From positions 372,001 through 436,000 of the forward strand of contig NBAY01000011.1 of assembly GCA_002794775.1 (NCBI GenBank): a stretch of DNA of 64,000 nt. The letters are read 5' to 3'. Origin of the DNA: Porodaedalea pini. Its lineage: Eukaryota > Basidiomycota > Agaricomycetes > Hymenochaetales > Hymenochaetaceae. Positions 51,046-61,595 of this stretch are shown here, piece after piece. Position 1 is the first letter of the stretch; every line of letters begins with the position of its first letter. Below the pieces are notes generated by a model that was not told the origin of the DNA, searched no databases, and saw only the letters and a program-made list of their open reading frames with translations. The translations under genes and the position numbers were made by a program.

Positions 51046-54000
51046 ATGCAAAGAAAACCAGTGCCGAACATAGGCAGGGGCCCGAACCCACCCAGCAACG
51101 TCCGAAATGAGAGCGACGACCCCTTCACGAACCAGGCACAAGTGCGACTCAGCTACGCGCATTCGAATGCCTCACAGGCCGCACCGAGCCAGATGACATT
51201 TGAGGACATCGATAATGCGATCTTAAGTATGGAGAATCGCCTTCCTATGAATGGAGGAGATACCCCCCAGCGTGCAGGTTCGTCGCAGCCTATGCCTCCA
51301 CCAGGCGCTCCACCACCCTTCCAGACTCGACCACCGCGGCCGCCATCTATATCATCTGAGATGCTACTGGGGAATGAGCAGGATGCACAGCAGGGTGAAG
51401 GGGGTGCTGGGCATACCACAGCGTACCTTGCGAAGAGTCATTACATCGGCCCACCTGTTCTTCCTGCTATCAATTCCGGAGAGGCACTTGCGTGGGATGG
51501 CTTTGGAAGGCATATCCAAGCAGATCCTTTCAAGGATAATGGTGAAACAGTGCCGCTGAATGCTCAAGCAAATGTGCAGCAATCTCTACCGCCCATCCCA
51601 CCCCAGCCTGTTGTCACGGCAGGTCCGTACGCGCGCAATTCGCAGTACGAAGAGAACTCGTATTCGCGCCCGGAATCTGTATATCCTACGTCACGACCTA
51701 CATCTGCTGCTTACCCTGCTACTCGGCCAACATCCGTTGCATATTCCACCTTGAACCCGGCTCATGCACAGATTGCGGTTGAACATGCATCATCATCATC
51801 TTACGCTGCGAGCCAACCTCCTAGCTCCCACGGCCACTACAACACGGACTACACGGATCCTTCACATTTTGATACGGAGGGGCAACTGATGGTTGATCAT
51901 TATGGTCGCGACGTGGAGGCCTATGCTAGTGGGCTCGACTCACAATCAAGGCGCCAGGTCCGGTCCCGTTCGGTGACGCCTATGGGCGACGACGAGTATA
52001 TGGCAGTGGAAGATGAAGGCGAGAGCATGGATTATAGTGAGACAGAGGAAGACCTTGACCTAGAGAAAAAGGGATATGGCTATGGATACGACACTGGGCA
52101 CCGTGTACAATTCTTGGATGCAAATTCTGGCCATGTATTCGAGAGAAAACACCAGGATCTGAGTATCCAAACACTCCCGTTACAACTCAGCATTACGGCC
52201 CTGCACCTGCTGGACGAGTTACAAGACGCATCAACCAGAAGCGTCGCGTGCAGTTGACGAACGGTAATCTTGTCATCGACTTGAATGTTCCGACTAAGCT
52301 CGTTCTGCCGTTAAGACGGGAGGAAGAGATGCTGAAAACGCGATATACAGCTGTGACGTGCGACCCAGATGACTTCAAGAGGAATAACTTCTTTCTCCGG
52401 CAAAACGAATATGGCAGAAGGACGGAGCTCTTTATCGTCATTACAATGTATAATGTGGGTTTACGAGCTGTTCTAGCCTGATGTCTGATCAGTAACGTTG
52501 CATGCAGGAGGATGAGGTTCTGTTCTGCCGCACACTGCATGGCGTCATGCGCAATATTGGACACCTCTGTACGCGTAAGAACTCACAAACGTGGGGACAA
52601 GACGCATGGAAGAAAGTAGTAGTCTGTCTCGTTTCCGATGGGCGGAAGAAGATCCATCCTCGCGTTTTGGATTGCCTCACTGCTTTAGGTGTATATCAAC
52701 ATGGCGATTTCATGAAAAATATGGTCAACAATAAACCCGTCACAGCGCATCTTTTCGAATATACTGCGTCTTTCGGTTTGGACGAGAATCTGCACTTCAG
52801 ATATCCGGATAAAGGAATCGTTCCGACGCAGATCCTCTTCTGCCTGAAGGAAAAGAACCAAAAGAAGATTAATAGTCATCGTTGGTTCTTCAATGCCTTT
52901 GCGCCTCTGCTCAGAGTAAGCACTTCCGCATTATTCTTGAGCTTCCTCGCCATTGATACCATCGTCTCGTAGCCCAACGTCTGTGTACTCATTGACGTAG
53001 GAACTCGGCCGGGTCACAAGAGCTTGTATCATTTATGGAAGACGTTCGATCTGAACTCAAATGTAGGTGGTGCATGTGGTGAGATCGCAGCATACAAAGG
53101 GAGACATTGGAGATCACTCGTGAACCCTCTCGGTACGTCTTTCATCTGGTTGCCGCTTAATTCCGTACTTACTTCGTTTAGTGGCATCACAAAACTTTGA
53201 ATACAAAATCTCAAATATTCTTGACAAGCCGACGGAGTCGCTTTTTGGATACATCAGTGTTTTGGTGCGTTTATGGATGGTTCGATCGTCTGAATCGCCT
53301 TTGTCTTATTCTATGATCACCGCAGCCTGGTGCTTTCTCTGCATATAGATACATAGCGCTCCAAAACAACAAGAACGGGGTCGGCCCCTTAGCTTCATAT
53401 TTTAAGGGTGAAGTTTTACATGGAAGAGCAACTGACGTCTTCACGTCGAACATGTGTGAGTGCGGTTGAAGTGCGACGGCCATATCAATCTGCTCACACC
53501 TTTTCTATCAGACCTTGCTGAGGATGTAAGTGCCTGACATCGTCCAAGCTTCTGATCCTGAATATATTATTTCCGTGTAGCGTATCCTTTGCTTCGAGCT
53601 GATTGCAAAAGAAAACTCCAACTGGTGATAGATTTTTCTATGCCCAATAAAAACCATCTCACTAATTCACGGCGGTTGTAGGGTGTTGCGCTATGTTAAG
53701 TCTGCGGTGGGCGAGACAGATGTGCCTGACGCTCTTCCTGAATTCATCGGACAGAGAAGACGCTGGCTGAACGGCTCATTCTTTGCGTCTGCTTACGCTA
53801 TCGCACATGCAGCGCAAATCCTGCGTTCTGGTCACAGCACTGGCCGAAAGATTATGCTTATGTTTGAGACAGTTTATAATATCATCAATCTCGTCTTTGC
53901 TTGGTTCTCTCTCGTGAGTGATTTTACTACTTTGACAATCATTCGGTATGACAACTGTCTTCTAGGGAAACTATTATTTATTCTTTGTGAGCGCTCTCTG

Positions 54001-55330
54001 TACCAGCTTTGCGGTAATCATACTGAAGATAGTTCCAGGATATCGTAACATCATCCTTAGAGGATGAGTCGTTCGGTCTTCACGGCATCTCATACTTCAA
54101 TTCTATCATTCAAGTGAGCACCGAAGCCTCTGACGAGGAGTACTTCCTAACGTTAAGTAGTATGCATACATTTCACTCGTTATAGCATGCTTCCTCTTTT
54201 CCATGGGTAACAGGCCACGGGCGTAAGTCGCCTTGCAAACTTTATCTCTGCTTAAGCCTTATCCAGATTCACCGGCAGTGCGCCTTGGAAATACAAGCTT
54301 TCCTCCATGTTCTTTGCGATTATCAACGTCTATGCTATTATCGCCGCTGGCCTTTGTGCAAGCCAGGCTGCAAAACAAGGTGGAGCTGTGTACTCTTCAA
54401 TGCTGTTCAGTGTTATTATCACTTATGGGGGTGAGCCGACGTAATGACGGTCTTCTATAGCAAGGCTGACAAAGTCCTTGTAGTGTACGTTATTTCCAGC
54501 ATCCTTGCACTTGATCCTTGGCACATGATTACAAGCTTCATCCCGTATGTGCTGCTGTCTCCGACGTATGTCAACATATTGAATATGTACGTACGACGTC
54601 CTATTTCTTGTGGAATCAACGTTTTTATTATCTGTATAAAGATATGCGTATTCGAACTTGGACGACGTGAGTCTGTGAGAGGAACGATTACCTCTATTCT
54701 TAAATCTTCTTGCTTTATTAGATTTCTTGGGGTACAAAACAGGACAACGACGTCGACACCGATCTCGGAGCAGTCGTACAGAATAGTCAATCCCAGGTCG
54801 ACGTTGAAATCCTTACGGAACCGTCAGATGTCAACCAAATGTACGACGAAACACTAGCAAACTTACGCACACGCAAGCCAGTGGCAAAGCCGACCAACGT
54901 CTCATCGGATTCGGAGAAGGAACAGCAAGCGAAGGACTATTACGCGAATGTCCGCACAAATGTGAGTGCATTCGATGAAGCAAATTCAGCGATTCAATCA
55001 TCTGAGGTTTTTGTATCAAATAGGTACTCCTTGTGTGGGTTCTATCGAACGTGAGTACATTCAACCTGTCATTGCGGTACAAAACTGTTTACCCCGGAGA
55101 CAGGGGGTTCTTCTTCTGGTTATCCTGAGTATAGGGAACCCTTCCGAAACATTCAACAGCGGCAACAATGCGCCGAAAATTTACATGACTTTTATCCTCG
55201 CTTTTGTAGGAATTACAAGTATCATCGTATGTAACTACGTTTCATGCACATATTCTTTCTCTGACGCCCCCTTCCATAGAGATTCGTTGGTTCTACCATG
55301 TACATGCTCGCATACCTGCTCACGGGCTAG
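51046..55330 (+). CDS. Chitin synthase (division 1, GT2 family), 19 exons
   Basis: Makes cell-wall chitin at the plasma membrane. I could phase 19 exons, ending at a TAG at 55328, for 1101 aa. The first exon (51046-52102) encodes a ~350-residue disordered tail with [19 protein letters not shown] 53-nt intron (52103-52155) then leads to [20 protein letters not shown]. Catalytic blocks: [70 protein letters not shown], and the acceptor/processivity motif [15 protein letters not shown]. Membrane helices follow, with [30 protein letters not shown] and a final pair ending [12 protein letters not shown]. Several exons are tiny: 14 nt (53512-53525), 21 nt (53966-53986), 25 nt (54642-54666), 27 nt (55024-55050). 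Class within division 1 (I-III) not resolved. Confidence 0.95.
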
Positions 55331-55565
55331 TTCTCCCCTTTACGTATATTGCCACGGACTCGCGTTCCACCTGGACTTCATAGATTTTGCATGCATCTAC
55401 ATCCACGCCACCCAATTTGTATATGTATTGTATTGCTTCAGAATTTCATGCATGAGATTTAGTATATCGACAATCAGTACAGTCGTACAGCGTAATAAAA
55501 GATAGAAATGAAGGTGTATACGCCGATAACACGAAAAGACATTATTACACAAGCAGCGGCACAAT

Positions 55566-56990
55566 TCAAGAATACAAATAATCATGAAAAGACTGCTTGG
55601 AGTCGCGAGTAGCTCTTCTCGCCACTCTCTTTCTTCCATTCCGCAGATTTCTCCTCGAGGGAGGACAAGGAGAACGGGAAGGAGACGAAGACGTACGACT
55701 CACGCCCCGTCTGTCCCGAAGTGGCGTTCGCTCAGCCAGCTGTGAGGTATATCTGATAGGTGGCTCCTTGATCGTAGAATCGAGATCGAGGGAGTCTATG
55801 CTCTGCGCGAGGTCGCCATTAACAACTGACTTGTCGTCGTCAGCATCCTCAGTCATATCCTCGAGGTCCTGGCGAAGCCGTAGCGGACGCGGCGTAGTGT
55901 CGACGCCCGCCTCGCTCTCTCGCTCAGCTACGGATGAAAGGCGTCTGTGGCGCACGTTGCGTGTCGGTACTTCCAGGTCAGAGAGCGTATCTACCATTGA
56001 TTCATTGTCCTCTACGGAAAGGATGTCGGATTCAGACAGGACTCCGAGTGAGTAATCGGACTCGGTGGCGGGCGGTGTGTCGAGGGCATTTAGAGCAGTG
56101 TAATCAGGACGAGTGACATTCGGTCGGAGAAGATAAGTAAGACGTCTGCCGTCGACGTCTTTGCCTGGATTAGTATGTATCGTATATGAGCATATATGCA
56201 TCTTTGAGACAGGAAGTGGCTCACTGTAGCTGACAACCTTGTGATACCGGGCGCAGCAATGGACTATGTATCGAGCAAATGCATCCTGCTCAATACTCCA
56301 CACCAGCTGTAGAGGAGTGCGGGATAACTCAGTAACAGTCAGCGTGTTCCCAATGGGGCGCCCGCGGGTCAGCAGGATATTCTCCACCTCATCGGGAAGC
56401 AGAATCGTTCCTCCAACGAGCCAATCCATGACCTCTTTCTCGATATCATGCACAAGCATCTGTGCTCTAGGTCCATGACCTCGTAAAGCGCGGCGCATTC
56501 CTTTCAGGCTCATCGAGTAGCGGCCCATGTTCGCAGACCCGGCGTCGACTACTGGTCGAGACGCTGCCGGCGCAGAGATACTACGCGGAAGGAAACTCGG
56601 AAGAGGCTCTGGCTAAGTATGTGATTAGCCTTGAAGACGTGAAAGGGAACAACTTGGACCTACGAATGTGCGCCGCGCTGATGGCGGGTCAATCTGAATG
56701 TCCCTACTAGCAGCTTGGACGACGTGTGGATTGTTGGTGAAACGCGCGTTCTCTCTCCTCCGTACCCAACGCTTGCCCTCTCTGTCATCGCGAGACCTCT
56801 TCCGCGACGACACTGTGGGTTGACCCCTTATGCTATCCGTCGCCAAGCCATCGCGTAAGTACGCAAAGCGGTCTGCAAGTTTGGAATTCCGAAGGATAGC
56901 AGGAAATGATAACGGAACGGGGTTGATTGTGCTCTCGGTCTTTCCACTCACGCCAGCTACGGAGCTTTGGGGGACTGTAATAGGATCCAT
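55566..56990 (-). CDS. R3H-associated N-terminal domain protein
   Basis: Two exons, 56664-56990 and 55566-56612, give 457 aa. The N-terminus is MDPITVPQSSVAGVSGKTES, and a basic patch (SSRKRSRDDREGKRWVRRRE) precedes a conserved core. The core, after splicing to RTFPEPLPSFLPRSISAP, contains MGRYSMSLKGMRRALRGHG, HDIEKEVMDWL, ELSRTPLQLVWSIEQDAFAR, YIVHCCARYHKVVSYS, and RRLTYLLRPNVTRPD. I recognise this as the R3H-associated N-terminal domain seen in fungal proteins; no R3H motif is visible here. The C-terminal third is acidic and then Arg/Ser-rich and disordered. Molecular function is unknown. A Met 20 codons upstream (57050) is also open. It follows the TPP1-like gene on the same strand with a 212-bp gap. 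Confidence 0.78.
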
Positions 56991-57202
56991 GTCAGGAGGG
57001 AAACTGCAACGTATTGATAACAAATGATAACAGAGCGAGATCGAGAACAAAAAGACAGCAGGCGTCTGAGACGATTATGAGGAAGTAAGTTACAATTATG
57101 GCAGGTGCTTCTCGCGCATAATATTAATGCAGTCTGGGAGAAAGGAGAAAGAAAGAAACGGAAAATATTTAAGCCGAAGCTTGTCATCGGTGCTGCTTTC
57201 CA

Positions 57203-60200
57203 TTATTCCTCAATGTTTCGCTTCCGCCCTACATTGAGCAGAATACGCATCGCATCATTCCAATTCAACCAATGCGGACCGTCCACCTCTCTGCGCAAGG
57301 TCAAGTCACTTGAAAATCCATCCAGGAGGCCCCTTTCAAGTGAGTATTCGTCGGCATGCTCGAGTTTAACTTCGCTCGTACTCGCAGCACTGGGAGTAAT
57401 GTGCAACATGCTTTGTTTGGTCTTCTTGGCCTTTGAGCATGAACCAGCTTGCGTGGCGTCCTCGCTCAAAACGACCCGCGGCGAGCCTGATTCTTTGGCT
57501 TCACGATTCTGACATCGTATTTCCCCAGTCTCAGAGGTGCCTGATCCTCCTGCAGACGATAAAACTGTCGAATTCTGATGGACGTTGGAATCTCGACCGG
57601 TGGGTGGATCCAGTGGCGCGAACGGCAACTTCTCAAGACCGAATACGACGTCGTCGCGCTGTTTCCCCTTTACTTTACTTCTATCATTGTCCAATGGAAC
57701 CGCAAGGACATCCTTTTGTTTCTCGCCTGTGACTTGAAGAGCAGCACCTCTCCGACCCTTCCCTTCCCGACGCTGCATGAAGCTAGGCGATTGCCATGCC
57801 TTGCTATCATGTGCAACTCTTTGCACTACGTTCTTCGCCTCGGCTTCTGCAGGACTAGACACGCGCAACTTCTTCTGCACGTCTTCATCTTTGCTCATGA
57901 TGACGGAATCCTCTGAGTGAAGACTCGGGGACGAAGTACGCGGATGCTTGCCAAGGTGTGTACTGGGCGAGCCTTGAAGATGAGACAAACGCTGGACTTC
58001 CCGCGCACTACGCTTCACGCTGGGCTCACGCGCTCCCTCCGAATGTTTAATCTCGTGTCGCGATGGTGGCCGGTCGCTTGGGCGATCATCCTTGAGCGGC
58101 TCTGTCGAGGGTCGGTCAAGAGAAGGTTTCGAATCCGAAAGGTCAGATGGATCGACAGACTCGCTATGCAGTATAGCATGAGTCCGAGCGTCGTCCGCAT
58201 CCAAAGATGCTAACGTTTCTGGCTCTGTGAGATTCCGCATGATGGCCTCGGATCCTTTCAACTGCTCGAGCGAACTCTCCTGTGTTCGGCTCTCCTGCGA
58301 TTCTTCCTGAGTTGCTGAGGATGGTTGATTTTCTTTCTGACTTTGAGCTGGCTTGTCCGCCTGCACGAAAGGTGGATCAGGTGCAGAACTTTCCGTTGGT
58401 TCAACAAGCGATGCAGCAGCAGGCTCCGACGCAACGACAGCTTCGGCATGCGACGGTTGAAATTCGGATTGTGTTTGGGATTCAGTCATCGGGATATCTT
58501 GCTGCTGGGCTTGAGAAGATGATCTTGGGTCTGTGTGCCTTATATCTACCTGGCCTTCCAAAGGCTGCGACTCCTGTTCAGACTGCGTGGCGGAGCGATA
58601 TTGGGTAAGTAGCAGACTTTTCTTTTCATCGACTGGGTCTGTCATCGATTCGGTTTTCCTTTCCGATGCACTACTCAGAAAATGTGAATGTGAAAGTTCT
58701 CCAGAGGGGTAAGAAAGGTGATTTTGGCTATTTTGCGAAGGAAGGGGCTGTGTCCGGGGAAGTGGTTGGGAATTAGACTGGGACTGCGGAAGTATTTGGG
58801 ACTGCGATTGGGACTGCGATTGTGATTGTGATTGAGACTGAGACTGGGACTGCGAGTTCAAGCGCCCCGACGTGTCCGAGTCCGGGACAAGAATCCTGGG
58901 AGCACTCTCCCCGGGCTTCTCCTGAGAAGAGAAGCGATTACTATTTCGTAAATGAGAGGATCGCAGTCCCTCGTGCTGCGACTCCGACTGCGTATAGTAC
59001 ATCGATTGCGACGTTCCTAGTGTCAAAGAAACATTACGCGAAGAATTAGGACGGTTTGACAAGACATGGTACGGGAACGCTGCGCTGGGAAGACTTGCAG
59101 GCAGGTCAGAGGCCGCAGACTGGGATGGCTCAAGTTGGGATAAGCGGTATCGGGATTGTGAGGTCGGGGAGTCAGTTCCGAAATCCTCTTTGCACTGCTG
59201 TGCGGGCATCGGTGCCGGGAACGAGCTCTCTCCCGCATCTTCTCCATCACTGCGGTCACTGCGTCTTTCATCTCCGTCGCTGTATTCAGATCCTTCATCT
59301 TCACTCGAGACAGTCACATCGTCGTCGTCTCCCACCGTTCTCTCTTCACGTCTAGGAGGAGGCAGTGCACGCCCTGAACGCGTACGACGACGCCGTGTTG
59401 GTAATGGCGCAGCAGTCAAATCATCATCCTCGTCTTCCTCCCGAACCTTCCGCTTCATTTCGCGTTGTTCGTCTTCGGAATCCGCCCATTGAGAGGGTGT
59501 GCTCTGATTCGGCCCGTTCTTCTGACTGTTAACAATTTCCATCTCTTTTCCAGGGGACAGAACAGGCGTATGTACGATATCAGCTTCATGTGCTTGAGTC
59601 GAGTCAGCTGTATGTTATTTATTGAGCACAAAAAGAATGAGAGAAAGATACTAATAGTAATAGCACGCACTTTCAGTCGCCGCGAGTCTAATCGATTCAG
59701 ACTCCTGTTTTGCGACTGCTTCCTCCTGAACGGAGTCATCAATATCGTCTCCCGCAATCGAATCCTCTACGAAATCAACATTAAGTACGTCACGTTTCAC
59801 ACCTCGGCACTCTTGGCCGAATCCTGGATATACGTCGTTAGCACGCAGCACGCATCCGAATAGTACAGAGAAACAGAGAAACGTAGGAAGACGCTAAAAA
59901 CAACAGTTGTCTAATAGTATAAAAGACACGTACGGAGAATTTGGTCGTGTTGGAGTCGGACATCTTCGGGTGGAGCAACGTACCAGATGCGGTCGATGGC
60001 CTGTATACATCAATGAGACGGGGAAGGCGGGAAAAAACAAACAAGAATGCGAGTAAGTGAGAAATTCAAGGAACAGTATGTGGGAGAACAACGGACCTTC
60101 CACATGCGAGTATACTCTTTCAAAAGATTGGCAGGTGTTTTCGGTTCATCGTCTTCTTTCGGAGAGGACACGTTGGAGTTTACAACTAACTTTGGCCTAG

Positions 60201-61146
60201 GTGGTTCTCTCGGCATGATCACACTTTTTACTGGAGGTGAAATGGTCTGCTGCTGCTGTGCCGGCAAAGTCTTCGTAGGTGCGTTCTCTTCTTTCGAACG
60301 TCTCAGGACATTTCTGAAGGTATCGTTGGATATGAGATATTCCAGCATAATGAGGATATGTAATGAGCTTACCCTTCGCCGCCGCCCTTTTTGAGGCCCA
60401 AAATCCATTCCTGTATGTCTTCCTCCGTCTCAATATTGGCGGGATTTCCGAATAAGGCCTCGTGTTCCGCGCCGAGGACATCGAAGTCACCGACTTCAAG
60501 AGCAATGCTTTCGTCCACACTCATTCCTTTGCCATTTCCGAGAGGCACGCGCGCGAAAAAGGCCTTGAAGTTGCCGATGATTGCAACTGCGAAACGCCGC
60601 GTCGTCAGCCGGCGCTCATCTTCAGCGGCACCAAAAACAGCATTCGCCCTATCGACCACATAATGAGCGATCATTCGATGGTGAGACAATGATTTCACAT
60701 GAGCAGGATTTGATACCAGGATAGGAAGACAGAAGGGCTCGTAAGGCAGGTATCATTAACGAGGTGATGAAAGAAGTGCGCACCGGTTGTAAGCTGCGAC
60801 GGCACTTGCAGTGAACTTAACCGGTATCTCATACTGCTTGTCTGAAATGAGGGCCCAGATGATGTCGTCGGGCTGGTCGTTTGCCGGAAAGGTGAGGAAC
60901 TGTCAATAGATGCTAGTCAGCATCAGCACAATGGCATGTCGGGAAACGCGTCGCGGACGCGTCTGAGTCAATTCCCAGGCGCTGCCAAAGTCAGAATCAG
61001 ATTTGAAGGCTCATCCAACTCACTCTGGTGATCTGGACCTTGCGCTTTGCCTTCGACGGGGGCGCATCGTGGATGTTTGCTCCGCGTGTCTCGGCGATCT
61101 CGAGCAAGTGCTTTAGGATCCAGGGACGTGCGATGGACTCCGCCAT
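57203..61146 (-). CDS. Probable shelterin subunit TPP1/ACD/Tpz1 (OB-fold telomere protein)
   Basis: TPP1 bridges Pot1 to other shelterin proteins and recruits telomerase. Exons 61024-61146, 60784-60899, 60373-60648, 60097-60313, 59934-60000, 59671-59823, 57203-59607 give about 1118 aa. The N-terminus MAESIARPWILKHLLEIAET, then KAKRKVQITRFLTFP, IIWALISDKQYEIPVKFTAS and RFAVAIIGNFKAFFARVPLG, matches the TPP1/Tpz1 OB fold, which opens with an RPWI block. AIDRIWYVAPPEDVRLQHD ends the folded part. The rest is disordered, Ser/Gln-rich, with an (SQ)10 run at 58796-58855. The last 60 residues (SLERGLLDGFSSDLTL, DGPHWLNWNDAMRILLNVGR) look conserved. Introns 1 and 2 are unusually long (about 120-135 nt), and splice sites there and near 59824-59933 were chosen by phase. 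Family call from pattern, not a search. Confidence 0.72.
58796..58855 (-). repeat. 60-nt tract encoding (Ser-Gln)10
   Basis: On the minus strand this reads ten consecutive Ser-Gln dipeptides with mixed codons (TCN CAR), so it is not a pure 6-bp microsatellite. More SQ pairs flank it (QSQSNSQPLPRTQ, SQNSQ). SQ clusters are preferred ATM/ATR (Tel1/Mec1) targets. Confidence 0.85.
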
Positions 61147-61595
61147 ATCTTCACGCTATTTTCGTATGATCACTGTTCCACAGCTTCGAGAGTTTAGGCG
61201 CCGCTGCGCGCGCAGTCCAAGCCTATACGAAGCGTGCTTGACTCTGGGAAGCTCTTCCTCGCGCACTGTGTTGGTTCTCACGCTACTCTTACTTAAGCAA
61301 CTGGTAAAACAGGCTGACTAGTACTGCAAAGGCCCGTACAGCAGCCATGCAACGAGCAAGTACTAGTTGAAAAAGCGGCTTGTGGCTTGTGTCTGCGTCG
61401 AATAATATTAATAGGCAACAAAAAGTCGGGGCTGCTGAGATTGAAAACGAGTCATAAAATTGAATTGAGGATCCAACCTTAAAGAGACGCGATCACGTTT
61501 GTTGATCATGTGATCATGGTTCGGCGGCAGGGCCAAGCCACGCGGGCGATCACTTATACACCCCTCCTTTAACCTCCACCCTCACTTCCGCCATA
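61147..61595. promoter_or_regulatory. divergent promoter region of the TPP1-like and Wee1-like genes
   Basis: About 450 bp between opposite starts. It holds two facing sites, ACTAGTACT (61317-61325) and AGTACTAGT (61359-61367), which could pair as a 9-bp stem. It also has a doubled palindrome TGATCATGTGATCA (61503-61516) and AATAATATTAATAGG near 61401. No gene seen. Confidence 0.5.
61503..61516. promoter_or_regulatory. tandem TGATCA palindromes
   Basis: TGATCA, TG, TGATCA: two identical 6-bp palindromes two bases apart, about 80 bp before the Wee1-like start. Candidate binding site by symmetry only. Confidence 0.3.

Noticed and set aside
52103..52260. Apparent frameshift in the chitin synthase at the end of the long N-terminal exon
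   Set aside because: A 53-nt GT-AG intron (52103-52155) joins DTGHR to [14 protein letters not shown] in the correct frame, so no indel is needed.
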